Below are positions 1 to 8,256 of a DNA stretch of 64,000 nt, one piece after another. Within the stretch, counting starts at the first letter, position 1. Every line of letters begins with the position of its first letter. Below the pieces are notes generated by a model, which had not been told where the DNA came from, searched no databases, and saw nothing but the letters and a program-made list of their open reading frames with translations. The position numbers and the translations under genes are program-made. Source of the DNA: Flavobacterium acetivorans (GTDB lineage: Bacteria; Bacteroidota; Bacteroidia; Flavobacteriales; Flavobacteriaceae); assembly GCF_020911885.1 (NCBI RefSeq), contig NZ_CP087132.1, positions 1,984,001 to 2,048,000 of the forward strand, read 5' to 3'.

Positions 1-18
1 AAATATGGCTTTTCTCAT
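1..18 (-). CDS. coaD: Start of CoaD, phosphopantetheine adenylyltransferase (cut by window edge)
   Basis: Only six codons are visible, reading MRKAIF from an ATG at 18 on the minus strand, 11 bases after the ddl stop codon. CoaD proteins of this phylum begin MRKAIFPGSFDP, and ddl followed by coaD is, to my knowledge, a common order in Flavobacterium. CoaD transfers AMP to 4'-phosphopantetheine in coenzyme A synthesis. The call rests on six residues and context, so it is tentative. Confidence 0.5.
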
Positions 19-29
19 TTGGTGTTTAT

Positions 30-1001
30 TTATGCCAAGGCAAGTTCAATAGCATTAGTGAATAAATCTTCCAATGTAATGCCTGCTGCGGCAGCTTGTT
101 GCGGAATCAAACTTTCGGAGGTTAATCCCGGAATGGTGTTCATCTCCAGCATGTATGGTTCGTCATTTACGATGATGAATTCAGTTCTGGAGAAGCCTTT
201 CATTTTTAGTAACTCATAAGCACGTTTGGCGATAGCGCCTACTTTTTGGGTCATTTCGTCAGAAATTCTCGCAGGCGTTATTTCCTGTGATTTTCCTTGG
301 TATTTGGCTTCATAATCAAAAAAATCATTGTCCGAAACGATTTCGGTGATGGGTAAGACAGTAATTTTTCCTTTGTAATTAATGACTCCCACGGTCACTT
401 CGGTACCGTCTAGGAAACTTTCTATGATGATTTCGTTGTCTTCTTTGTAAGCGACTTCGATGGCAATAGGCAATTCGGATGCAGTTTTTACTTTTGAAAT
501 TCCAAAGCTGGAACCCGCCTTATTGGGTTTTACAAAGCAAGGCAATCCTACTTTTTTAATGATTTCGTCAGCATTGATTTCATCGCCTTTGTTTAAATAA
601 TAAGAAGTAGCGCTTTTGATGCCATAAGGTTTTAAAACCGAAAGAAAGTCTCTTTTATTGAAAGTCAGTGCCGATTGGTAATAATCGCAGGAGGTTTGTG
701 GGATTTCCAATAATTGGAAATAGGCTTGCATGAGTCCGTCTTCGCCCGGAGTTCCGTGAATGGCGTTGAAAACACAGTCGAAACTAATTTTGTTGCCGTT
801 TACCATTACCGAAAAATCATTTTTGTCAATGGGAAACTCAGCATCCGCATCGTCTACATAAACCCATTTTTCTTTGAAAATATGAATGCGAAAGCCGTTG
901 TATTTTGTTTTGTCCAAATATTGATATACTACGTTTCCGCTAATAAGAGATATTTTATATTCGCTGGAATAGCCGCCCATGATAATGGCAATGTTTTTCA
1001 T
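30..1001 (-). CDS. ddl: D-alanine--D-alanine ligase
   Basis: Cytoplasmic ATP-grasp enzyme that joins two D-alanines for the peptidoglycan stem peptide. The 323 residues match the family's usual length. The N-terminal GGYSSEYKISLISG is the ligase N domain motif. The stretch PCFVKPNKAGSSFGI is the ATP-grasp nucleotide loop, and the C-terminal region with EMNTIPGLTSESLIPQQ carries metal- and substrate-binding residues. The start is an ATG at 1001. The gene points away from the PASTA/rluD pair, and the putative coaD begins 11 bases downstream, so the two are probably co-transcribed. The upstream spacer holds GTTTAA-type short repeats and a hairpin repeat. Confidence 0.95.
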   Translation of the reverse strand: MKNIAIIMGGYSSEYKISLISGNVVYQYLDKTKYNGFRIHIFKEKWVYVDDADAEFPIDKNDFSVMVNGNKISFDCVFNAIHGTPGEDGLMQAYFQLLEIPQTSCDYYQSALTFNKRDFLSVLKPYGIKSATSYYLNKGDEINADEIIKKVGLPCFVKPNKAGSSFGISKVKTASELPIAIEVAYKEDNEIIIESFLDGTEVTVGVINYKGKITVLPITEIVSDNDFFDYEAKYQGKSQEITPARISDEMTQKVGAIAKRAYELLKMKGFSRTEFIIVNDEPYMLEMNTIPGLTSESLIPQQAAAAGITLEDLFTNAIELALA

Positions 1002-1004
1002 TCT

Positions 1005-1046
1005 TTTTTGTTTAAGGTTTCAGGTTTAAAGTTTTTAGGTTTAAAC
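1005..1046. repeat. Short GTTTAA-type tandem repeat
   Basis: Just upstream of ddl the DNA repeats units of the form GTTTAAAG, GTTTCAG and GTTTAAAC with small variations. The same kind of unit recurs in the trpC-trpD spacer at 29169-29241. No function is evident. Confidence 0.5.
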
Positions 1047-1103
1047 TCCAATTGATGGACTGTAATTATTAAAAAAAGGTTGTTTTGAAAAGAACTGCTT
1101 TTT

Positions 1104-1192
1104 TAGCCCCGATAGCAGCGACATCCTTTTCTTGTGCTCGTTTTTTTGACGAGGACAAGAAAAGATATAGCGGATAGCTGGAAATAGCTCCC
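1104..1192 (+). repeat. Hairpin repeat, copy A (possible structured RNA)
   Basis: The element begins TAGCCCCGATAGCAGCG and ends GGATAGCTGGAAATAGCTCC. A long stem in the middle pairs CTTTTCTTGTGCTCG with CGAGGACAAGAAAAG (one mismatch) around a T-rich loop. The same ends, with a different but still self-complementary stem, occur at 63358-63438. Degenerate copies are at 26368-26456 and 62371-62476. This copy lies between ddl and the PASTA gene, just upstream of the latter's promoter. It may belong to the Flavo-1 RNA family, which I could not check. Confidence 0.7.
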
Positions 1193-1255
1193 AATCAAAA
1201 AAAGCGATTTTTTTGCTTAAACAAAATTATCATTTTTTTTGAAACGAATTAGCTA

Positions 1256-1263
1256 TATCTTTG
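1256..1263 (+). promoter_or_regulatory. Promoter -7 element TATCTTTG of the PASTA gene
   Basis: TATCTTTG fits the Bacteroidota -7 consensus TAnnTTTG and lies 21 bases upstream of the ATG at 1285. An in-frame TTG at 1261 falls inside this element, which argues against that codon as the start. Confidence 0.65.
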
Positions 1264-1284
1264 TCCGATTATAAAAATAAATTT

Positions 1285-1902
1285 ATGAGTTTACGTAATT
1301 ATCTTACTAGCCGTGTGTTTCTGTTGCAAGTATTTCTTGCCGTTTTGATTATTGCCGTATTGGGATACCTTTTTATGCATTGGTTAACTTTTACGACGGA
1401 TCATGGGAATGAGATTTCAGTCCCTAATTTGAGTAAGCTGACTGAGGAACAAGTAGAAGAAAAATTAGATGCTTTAGATCTTTCTTATGTGCTGTTAGAT
1501 AGTGTGGATTATAGAAATGATTATCCTAAATATTCTGTTGTACAGCAGGATCCTTTGCCGGGAGCGAAAGTGAAAGTAGGAAGAAAAGTCTATATAAAAA
1601 TTAACAGTTCCGGATTTTCATCGGTGAAAGTGCCTGATTTAATTGAGAAAACCTACCGTGAAGCTGGCCCAACACTTAGAGCTTTGGGACTGGAAGAAGG
1701 CACGATTACTTATATTCCTAATCTGGGAAAAGATATGGTTCTGGAAATGCGTTTCAAAGGAAGAAACATAAAACCTGGAGATAAAGTTTTGAAATCTTCT
1801 AAGATCGATTTGGTTTTAGGCGACGGAAAAGCGAGTTATGAAGAGGAATTACCAACGGATAGCATTGCAAATCCAACACAAGAATTACCAAATGAACAAT
1901 AA
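1285..1902 (+). CDS. Membrane-anchored PASTA domain protein
   Basis: About 205 residues. An N-terminal transmembrane segment (roughly residues 12-32, VFLLQVFLAVLIIAVLGYLF) is followed by PASTA repeats outside the membrane: VPNLSKLTEEQVEEKL, then two further units ending near DLVLGDG. PASTA domains bind peptidoglycan fragments in penicillin-binding proteins and Ser/Thr kinases; here there is no catalytic domain. The tail is acidic and low in complexity. The ATG at 1285 was chosen because the upstream TTG lies in the -7 element. Its last 11 bases overlap the start of the pseudouridine synthase gene, so the two are one operon. Confidence 0.9.
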   Translation: MSLRNYLTSRVFLLQVFLAVLIIAVLGYLFMHWLTFTTDHGNEISVPNLSKLTEEQVEEKLDALDLSYVLLDSVDYRNDYPKYSVVQQDPLPGAKVKVGRKVYIKINSSGFSSVKVPDLIEKTYREAGPTLRALGLEEGTITYIPNLGKDMVLEMRFKGRNIKPGDKVLKSSKIDLVLGDGKASYEEELPTDSIANPTQELPNEQ

Positions 1903-2935
1903 TGTAGAGTCGATTGACTTAGAAGAAGAAGAATTATACGAACATTTTAAATTTGAGGTTCCTAAAGGGCAAGCGCCTTTGCGAATTGACAAATATTTGA
2001 TGGGCTTGATTCAAAATGCAACCCGAAATAAAATTCAAAATGCCGCTACCGAAGGAAATATTTTTGTAAACGACGCCATTGTAAAGTCGAATTACAAAGT
2101 AAAAGCTTTTGACGTAGTACGTGTGATGCTCACGCATCCGCCTTATGAAAATCATATTATACCGGAGGATATTCCGTTGGATATTGTTTATGAAGACGAT
2201 GCTTTGTTGTTGATCAATAAACAGCCCGGAATGGTGGTACATCCCGGCCACGGGAATTACACAGGGACTTTAGTTCATGCTTTGGCACATCATTTTGATA
2301 ATTTGCCAATGAACAGCAGCGAGCGTCCCGGATTGGTTCATAGAATTGACAAAGACACTTCGGGTTTATTGGTGATTGCCAAAACCGAAGCAGCAATGAC
2401 GCATCTTGCCAAACAATTTGAAGCCAAAACTTCCGAAAGGGAATATATCGCTTTGGTTTGGGGTAATGTAGCCGAAGAGCAAGGAACCATCGAAGGCAAC
2501 TTGGCACGTCACCTGAAAGACCGCATGCAAATGGCTGTTTTTGCCGATCCCGAAATAGGAAAACCGGCCGTGACCCATTATAAAGTTTTGGAGCGTTTTG
2601 GTTATGTAACTTTGATTTCCTGCCAACTGGAAACGGGTAGAACCCACCAAATTCGTGCGCACATGAAACACATAGGACATCCGTTGTTTAACGACGAGCG
2701 TTATGGTGGTCATTTGATTCTGAAAGGAACTACTTTTACCAAATACAAACAGTTTATAGACAATTGTTTTAAAGCTTTGCCAAGACAAGCTTTGCACGCC
2801 AAAACATTAGGATTTGTGCATCCTACGACTGGCGAAATGATGCGTTTTGACACGGAACTGCCTCAGGATTTCAAAGATTGTATTGAGAAATGGAGAGGAT
2901 ATTCTAAATCGCATTCGACGGAAGAAGAGGAGTAA
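1892..2935 (+). CDS. rluD: RluA/RluD family 23S rRNA pseudouridine synthase
   Basis: 347 residues. An acidic N-terminus is followed by an S4 RNA-binding domain (about 25-85) and the catalytic domain. The motif GLVHRIDKDTSGLL holds the expected catalytic Asp near residue 153, and GRTHQIRAHMKHIGHPL is the family's second signature. RluD converts uridines in helix 69 of 23S rRNA; assignment to RluD rather than RluA or RluC is by overall architecture only. The start is the ATG at 1892, overlapping the PASTA gene by 11 bases; an in-frame ATG at 1838 lies inside that gene and lacks family similarity. A terminator follows. Confidence 0.92.
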   Translation: MNNNVESIDLEEEELYEHFKFEVPKGQAPLRIDKYLMGLIQNATRNKIQNAATEGNIFVNDAIVKSNYKVKAFDVVRVMLTHPPYENHIIPEDIPLDIVYEDDALLLINKQPGMVVHPGHGNYTGTLVHALAHHFDNLPMNSSERPGLVHRIDKDTSGLLVIAKTEAAMTHLAKQFEAKTSEREYIALVWGNVAEEQGTIEGNLARHLKDRMQMAVFADPEIGKPAVTHYKVLERFGYVTLISCQLETGRTHQIRAHMKHIGHPLFNDERYGGHLILKGTTFTKYKQFIDNCFKALPRQALHAKTLGFVHPTTGEMMRFDTELPQDFKDCIEKWRGYSKSHSTEEEE

Positions 2936-2984
2936 TTGTGTCTTAAAGGAAGAGGCGTTTGTAACCAACTCTTTTGAAATAAAT

Positions 2985-3022
2985 AAAAAATCCCTCTTGA
3001 TGGAAATCAAGAGGGATTTTTT
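2985..3022 (+). terminator. Rho-independent terminator after rluD
   Basis: A perfect 10-bp stem, TCCCTCTTGA with TCAAGAGGGA, has a 6-base loop, an A-run before it and a T-run after it. It can act on both strands, as the next gene converges. Confidence 0.85.
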
Positions 3023-3082
3023 ATTAAATGAAAGAATGCAAAAAACAAATTAACCCAAACATCAGAAGACTTGGTTGTTTTT

Positions 3083-3670
3083 TTATAAAGTATAACCAAT
3101 TCTTAGATGTAAATGTGGGGTGTATTGGTTTCTTTTTCCGGCTCCATCTACGTTCTGGTAATTACCATTGTTATAGTTGTCTTTAAGATATACTACGCGG
3201 TAACCTAATCCAATTGCAGTTTCATAAGTAAAGTGATTACCTATTTGGCGTTTTATACCCCAAGTAGGAATAATAGCTAAATCAGCAGTTTTAGTTATGT
3301 TGTCATTTAAATTTACTACAAACCAATCTGGATGGTAACTAGTTTTAATCGAAATATAATTTCCACTATTTTTAGTTGTTATAAGGCCTTTCGTATTTCT
3401 TTTTTCTAAATTGTAATAATATCTTGGTTCTAATGTTAGTACCGGTTGTAAGATTAATCCAGCTCCATCATAATGATCACCTACTGTAAAATCATGTTCA
3501 ATTCCTATTTCGCTTCTTAAAGCAATACTATTGGATAATTTACTTTCATTATTAAGCCAGATTCCGGCAAATCCAGTTTGAATTCCAAATATTGATTTTT
3601 CAACGGAATTATTTTGTGCGTTTACACCTAGTGAAAGTAATAAAATTGCAAAAGCTATTGTTTTTCTCAT
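3083..3670 (-). CDS. Secreted or outer-membrane protein of unknown function
   Basis: 195 residues with a clear signal peptide (MRKTIAFAILLLSLGVNAQ). The mature part alternates polar and hydrophobic residues, has many Tyr and Asn, and ends HLHLRIGYTL, an aromatic/hydrophobic C-terminus like that of small outer-membrane beta-barrels. Strands such as GLGYRVVYLKDNYN support a beta-barrel or outer-membrane-protein fold. I do not recognise a named family. It is a single gene convergent with rluD and separated from the GH31 gene by a terminator. Confidence 0.75.
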   Translation of the reverse strand: MRKTIAFAILLLSLGVNAQNNSVEKSIFGIQTGFAGIWLNNESKLSNSIALRSEIGIEHDFTVGDHYDGAGLILQPVLTLEPRYYYNLEKRNTKGLITTKNSGNYISIKTSYHPDWFVVNLNDNITKTADLAIIPTWGIKRQIGNHFTYETAIGLGYRVVYLKDNYNNGNYQNVDGAGKRNQYTPHLHLRIGYTL

Positions 3671-3822
3671 TTATAAATTGGTTTTGGATATTGTTAAAAT
3701 TGAAATCCATAAGGTTCAGGCCTTACTTGAATTTTGAGGCTAAATTAATAATATTCCATATTATGACTACTAAATATTAAAAATATTCTCACAAAATATT
3801 TTGTAAGAATTTAATAAAATAA

Positions 3823-3856
3823 AAAGCCCTTTCCCGCAAATACGGAAAAGGGCTTT
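3823..3856 (-). terminator. Terminator of the GH31 gene
   Basis: AAAGCCCTTTCCCG pairs with CGGAAAAGGGCTTT with one mismatch around a short loop. On the minus strand it is followed by a T-rich tract, 38 bases after the GH31 stop codon. Confidence 0.8.
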
Positions 3857-3894
3857 GTGATTTAATACAATGCTTTAAAAAGCAAGAGTTATTG

Positions 3895-6800
3895 CTATAG
3901 TTTTAGCGTATTTAAGTTTTTATCTACCAGTATCATTTGCAATGGCTTCAAGTTAAAGTTCAGTTTTTGTTTGGCTTTTAGTTTGATGATAAACAAATCT
4001 GAACTGCCTTCCAGAGTTTCCTTGTTTCCGGTATTTACAAAAGTAGGATACAATACTTTTTCACCGTTAGAGTGCAGTCTGTCATTGGTTAAGTTCTCCA
4101 TTTTCTTAGTGTTGAAAGATTGGATTCCAACAAATTCATAGTCTGCCGTGTTGTAAGGAAGTGCAAAACTCAAGGCGTTTACTGATTTCAGGTTTTTACC
4201 GGAAACTTTCACTTCGATGATTTCGTCTTTATTGTAACTTTGTTTCGCTGTTGTCAAGGCAAGTTTTCCGGTAAGTTGCGCTATTTTAGCATCATTTACT
4301 CCGCCTTCCAAACGAGTAGCTACTACCGAAACATCATAAGCATCAATCAAGTTGTTTTTGTTTATATCTCCATTGCTTACATAACCTTCAAAATCGGCAT
4401 CGCCTTTTCTTAATCCCATGTAATTGATGTAAGATGTAAAATCATTGTAGTCAACCAAACGGTCGTTGTTGATATCGCCCGGACGGTAACTTTCTGTTCC
4501 AGGAACTTTGAAAACATACAATTCACGGCCAGTGCCAAAATTACCAATAGCTTCACTAACAGCAATTTTTATAAAACGAGCAGTTGGTTGGTTGCTGAAT
4601 TTAAAGCTTTTTACCTCTGCGTTATTTTTCCAATCAAATGCAGCTGCCTCAGTCCAATCCTGTTTGTCATGGCTGTAAAATACTTTTCCTTTGAGTAAAT
4701 TACCGTTAGCGCCGCTTGTTCTTGGCAAATAGTCGAAACGATCCAATTGGTTGATGCTGTTTAGGTCGATAATCATTTCAAAAGGAACCGCTTTGGCATC
4801 CCATTTGGTATGCCACATATTAGCCTCATCATAATCAAATAATTGTTCAATTCCTGCGCCTTCCTGATCTGCCACATTCAATTGAGCCGTTATTCCTGTA
4901 ACAGCAAATTCCAAAGGATTGTTTTTAGTTTTAGCGTTGAATGTAGTCCAAGTCGAATTTCCGCTTTTGTTTACCGCACGAACTTTAAAAGTATAGTCAG
5001 TTTCGGCGTTTAAGCCATCAAATAGCAATTCAGTTCCTTTGATGGTTGTATAGAGCATTCCATTGAATTCCACTTCGTAGAAATCGGCATTAGTTACTTT
5101 CTCCCAAGTAGGGTTTAAGGTATAAGCTTCGGTATTTGCCTCAGAAACCTGTGCGTTTTGTGGAGCGCTTAAAGTTCCATTAGTTATTTTATAAGTATCA
5201 GCTGGTGCAAAACGGAATCCTTTGATTTCAAGACTTAGGCTGTTTTCAGTAATATTGGTCGCAGCCAATTTTACTAAAATCTGAGGGTTTTTTGTAATTT
5301 TTACGTTTTCAAATTCGCTTCCTTTTGTCGAAAACTGATTCAAATTTGGTGCAGCGTCGTAAAAATACACATTCTCCTTATTTTGAAAATCAGCTAACGA
5401 AGCAGCTTTAGTTAATTTGATTTTGCTGTTGCCCATTTTAGCCGTTATTTTTTTAGGCTCTTGGGTCACATTAATTTTAAATTCGGTTACTTTTTCTTTT
5501 ACAAAACCATCAAAATCGCCTGTTGTAGGCTGAATAGTCACTACAGCATTATCTTTTTTTACTTCAGATTCGATTAAAGTAAAAGCGCCTTTTCCGGCTT
5601 TATAGGCTTCCGAAATTCCGTCATCATCATATTCTGTGAACGAAGATTTTCCTTCAGGATAGATTTCGTAAATGCGTAAATTTTTATTGATTTCAGCCAC
5701 ATTGTTATTTGGATTTGTCATCGGAATAATGGCGCCGCTTTTTACAAAAACAGGCAATTTCCAAATAGGGCTATCAAATTCATTGATGATGCGGTTTCCT
5801 TCGTATTTCTCGCCGCTAAAATAGTCCACCCAAGTTCCTTCCGGTAAATAGATACCGTTGCGGATATCGTTTCCTTTATCATCGGATTTTGTTGCCTGAT
5901 ATATTGGCGCTATTAAGAAATTTGGGCCATACAAAAATTGGTATTGGGTTGATTTGCCTTGGGTATAGGCATTTTTCGATTCCAAAAACATTGCTCTGAT
6001 CATTGGTAAACCGGTTAGGGCTTCTTTAGCAATACTATAAGTGTATGGCATAAGCTCCGATTTTAATTTCAGATAATGTCTATTAATAGAAGTTACAGGC
6101 TCGCCCAGTACATGTGGGTATTTTGGGTTAGAACCCCATCCGTCCATATTCAATTGCATTGGAGTGAAGGTTTTCCATTGGAAATCTCGGGTGTTTACAA
6201 TTGGGTTTTTACCGCCAAAAATTCCATCAACATCCGAAGAAATATTAGGTTGACCTGATAATCCTGAACCTAAATAGGTTGGTATGTGAAAACGAATGTA
6301 TTCCCAAACACCACCTGTTTGATCTCCTGACCAAATAGTTGCGTAACGTTGTGTTCCGGCCCAACCGTCTAGCGAAATGATAAAAGGTCTTGCATTATTA
6401 CCGTATTTAGGCATAATAATTCCTGCATCGGCTACGCCATTAAGTCCAAAAGAATAGCCTTCTCCAACCCAAGCCACATCGGTTTTCAATACACGAACGC
6501 CGGCATCTTTTACCTCCTTTATGATATCTCTTTGCAATAACGCACTGATTCCTTCTTTTGGGTGAAGATCAGATTGGGTCCAAAGACCAATTTCTACTCC
6601 GTTTTTTCGGGCATAATCGCCTAAGCTTTTTAAATTTTGAATATTACCGTCTAAAGTTTCTGTTTGACCGTATCCGGCACCGTATCCGTCATTTGGCAAA
6701 ATCCATCCCAAAGGCATATCGTGATTTTTATAGCGATCAATAACGCCACGTGCCGAAAATTGATAGTTGTTTTTTTCGCCGTTCAAAGATTCTTTGATGC

Positions 6801-7758
6801 CGGAATCATCTTTTTGACTTTCAACATAAGTTTTACCATCTTCAAATAAAATTCCTTTTGGGGATTCTTTCCAATAATCTCTATTGTAAGCATTCAAATG
6901 GCCTTCGTAAAATCCAAATTTTGGTAACAATACCGGATTTCCTGTCAATTGGTAAAAATCATTCAATAATCCTGTTATTGGTTCATTGACCATAAAAAAG
7001 ACATCCAAATAATCGGTGTCATGCGAAAGCTGTACGCTGCCTTTTGCTTTAGCGCCAAAATCATACTTTCCTTTTTTGAAGGTGTACCACATCATTCCAT
7101 ATCCATTGGAAGACCAATAATAAGGGGTTGGCGAAGCCACGCCGCCATCGGTCCAGCTGTTTTGGTTTTCAATGGAAATCACTTTTCCTTTATGAGAAAA
7201 GCGGCCGTTTTGAACGCCACCGCCGTAGAAATATTCGTTTGGGTTCTCCTTTAAAGTTAAAATAACTTGTTTTTCTTCAAAAACAGGAAGAGCTGTTTCT
7301 TCTACTATTACAGCATTTGTTTTCGAATTTATGATTTTGAATAAAGAAGTGTTTTTGTCGAAAACAATATTGATTGTAGCCGTAGCAATAGACAATTCAC
7401 TTTGTTGCTCATTAATGTTTAAAGTAGAAACAGGTTTTCTCGTATTGTCAACTAAAATTTGAGCTTCTGGTTTTGCCTCGGGGGCACGCATTCCTTTACC
7501 GGAATTATCTTGAAACAATCTGAAAATATTTTCGCCATAAAAATCGAAAAGCATCTTTTGGTTGTTAGAAAAAGAAACGGCAATCGTAGTGGGATTGATT
7601 TTCTTTGCTCCAATAATTTTTAAATTGGATTGCGATATTGTTTTAACTGTGGGATTGTTGTTGGGTTGTTGCGCTTGAAGATTGTTTATTGAAACGCTCG
7701 AAGCAACAGCAAATAAAACGCCGGCGATCGGTTTTATTTTCCTGAAATTATTTTTCAT
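3895..7758 (-). CDS. Secreted multidomain GH31 alpha-glycosidase with dockerin and cohesin-like domains
   Basis: 1287 residues. In order: signal peptide (1-30), GH31 N-terminal galactose-mutarotase-like domain (about 45-265), GH31 TIM barrel (275-600), proximal beta-domain and DUF5110 (600-770), fibronectin type III-like domain (862-946), F5/8 type C discoidin domain (948-1087), dockerin-like pair of calcium loops (GDINNDRLVDYNDF, GDINKNNLIDAYDV; 1092-1152) and a cohesin-like beta domain (1165-1287). The nucleophile is probably Asp427 in VLKTDVAW and the acid/base Asp479 in WSGDQ. GH31 enzymes act on alpha-glucosides or alpha-xylosides; the substrate cannot be told. There is no T9SS tail. It stands alone, not beside a SusCD pair. 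Confidence 0.9.
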   Translation of the reverse strand: MKNNFRKIKPIAGVLFAVASSVSINNLQAQQPNNNPTVKTISQSNLKIIGAKKINPTTIAVSFSNNQKMLFDFYGENIFRLFQDNSGKGMRAPEAKPEAQILVDNTRKPVSTLNINEQQSELSIATATINIVFDKNTSLFKIINSKTNAVIVEETALPVFEEKQVILTLKENPNEYFYGGGVQNGRFSHKGKVISIENQNSWTDGGVASPTPYYWSSNGYGMMWYTFKKGKYDFGAKAKGSVQLSHDTDYLDVFFMVNEPITGLLNDFYQLTGNPVLLPKFGFYEGHLNAYNRDYWKESPKGILFEDGKTYVESQKDDSGIKESLNGEKNNYQFSARGVIDRYKNHDMPLGWILPNDGYGAGYGQTETLDGNIQNLKSLGDYARKNGVEIGLWTQSDLHPKEGISALLQRDIIKEVKDAGVRVLKTDVAWVGEGYSFGLNGVADAGIIMPKYGNNARPFIISLDGWAGTQRYATIWSGDQTGGVWEYIRFHIPTYLGSGLSGQPNISSDVDGIFGGKNPIVNTRDFQWKTFTPMQLNMDGWGSNPKYPHVLGEPVTSINRHYLKLKSELMPYTYSIAKEALTGLPMIRAMFLESKNAYTQGKSTQYQFLYGPNFLIAPIYQATKSDDKGNDIRNGIYLPEGTWVDYFSGEKYEGNRIINEFDSPIWKLPVFVKSGAIIPMTNPNNNVAEINKNLRIYEIYPEGKSSFTEYDDDGISEAYKAGKGAFTLIESEVKKDNAVVTIQPTTGDFDGFVKEKVTEFKINVTQEPKKITAKMGNSKIKLTKAASLADFQNKENVYFYDAAPNLNQFSTKGSEFENVKITKNPQILVKLAATNITENSLSLEIKGFRFAPADTYKITNGTLSAPQNAQVSEANTEAYTLNPTWEKVTNADFYEVEFNGMLYTTIKGTELLFDGLNAETDYTFKVRAVNKSGNSTWTTFNAKTKNNPLEFAVTGITAQLNVADQEGAGIEQLFDYDEANMWHTKWDAKAVPFEMIIDLNSINQLDRFDYLPRTSGANGNLLKGKVFYSHDKQDWTEAAAFDWKNNAEVKSFKFSNQPTARFIKIAVSEAIGNFGTGRELYVFKVPGTESYRPGDINNDRLVDYNDFTSYINYMGLRKGDADFEGYVSNGDINKNNLIDAYDVSVVATRLEGGVNDAKIAQLTGKLALTTAKQSYNKDEIIEVKVSGKNLKSVNALSFALPYNTADYEFVGIQSFNTKKMENLTNDRLHSNGEKVLYPTFVNTGNKETLEGSSDLFIIKLKAKQKLNFNLKPLQMILVDKNLNTLKL

Positions 7759-8256
7759 AATTAGTTTAATTTATTCAAGTCTTTAGTCCTGGTTAAAAAT
7801 ATTTTAGTTTATATATGTGATTCTAAGCGGATCAATCTCCCTTTTTTAGTTAAAATACACCGCTTTTTTATATTATATTAATTTTATATTCTAAGTGATT
7901 GTAGCAATCGATGACAATTTCTATTTAAGCCATTAATATGAATTTCAGCGCTTCTGAATTTGTTGAAAATCAAATGAAATTGACTTTGGAATCATCGGTT
8001 TTATGTTAATTTTTTTTGATTTTAAGTGAAATATAAACTACGAAACTAGAGCTATAATTTTAATAAAACAAGTAAATTCAAAAACAATGTGTTCGAACAC
8101 ATTGTTTTTGAAAAATAATTATTGAACAATGCTCTTTTTTGAGACACTATGATTGTTAGCATTTAAAATTGAGAAGTGAACAATTTTTAATGATGCGTTT
8201 TGATAATTTAAGTTTTTTGGAGATTGTCTATTCTGTTTGCAGCTAATATTGTTATT
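7759..8256. other. Long AT-rich spacer upstream of the GH31 gene
   Basis: This 498-bp stretch holds no convincing gene. It contains the GH31 upstream region and, at 8077-8112, a perfect palindrome. I could not identify a good TAnnTTTG element for the GH31 gene. Confidence 0.5.
8077..8112. repeat. 36-bp perfect palindrome without a loop
   Basis: The left half ends CAATGTGTTC and the right half begins GAACACATTG; every base from 8077 to 8112 is matched. It lies 145 bases past the aldo/keto reductase stop codon and about 320 bases upstream of the GH31 start. It may be a terminator for the former or a large operator for the latter. Confidence 0.75.

Noticed and set aside
1261..1284. TTG-initiated extension of the PASTA protein
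   Set aside because: The TTG lies within the -7 element TATCTTTG, and the ATG at 1285 gives a normal N-terminus.
1838..1891. Extended N-terminus of the pseudouridine synthase
   Set aside because: The 18 extra codons lie inside the PASTA gene and resemble no RluD sequence; the ATG at 1892 is a coupled start.
2366..2797. 143-codon open frame on the minus strand within rluD
   Set aside because: It overlaps a conserved gene, is low-complexity in pattern and has no family features; it is a shadow frame.
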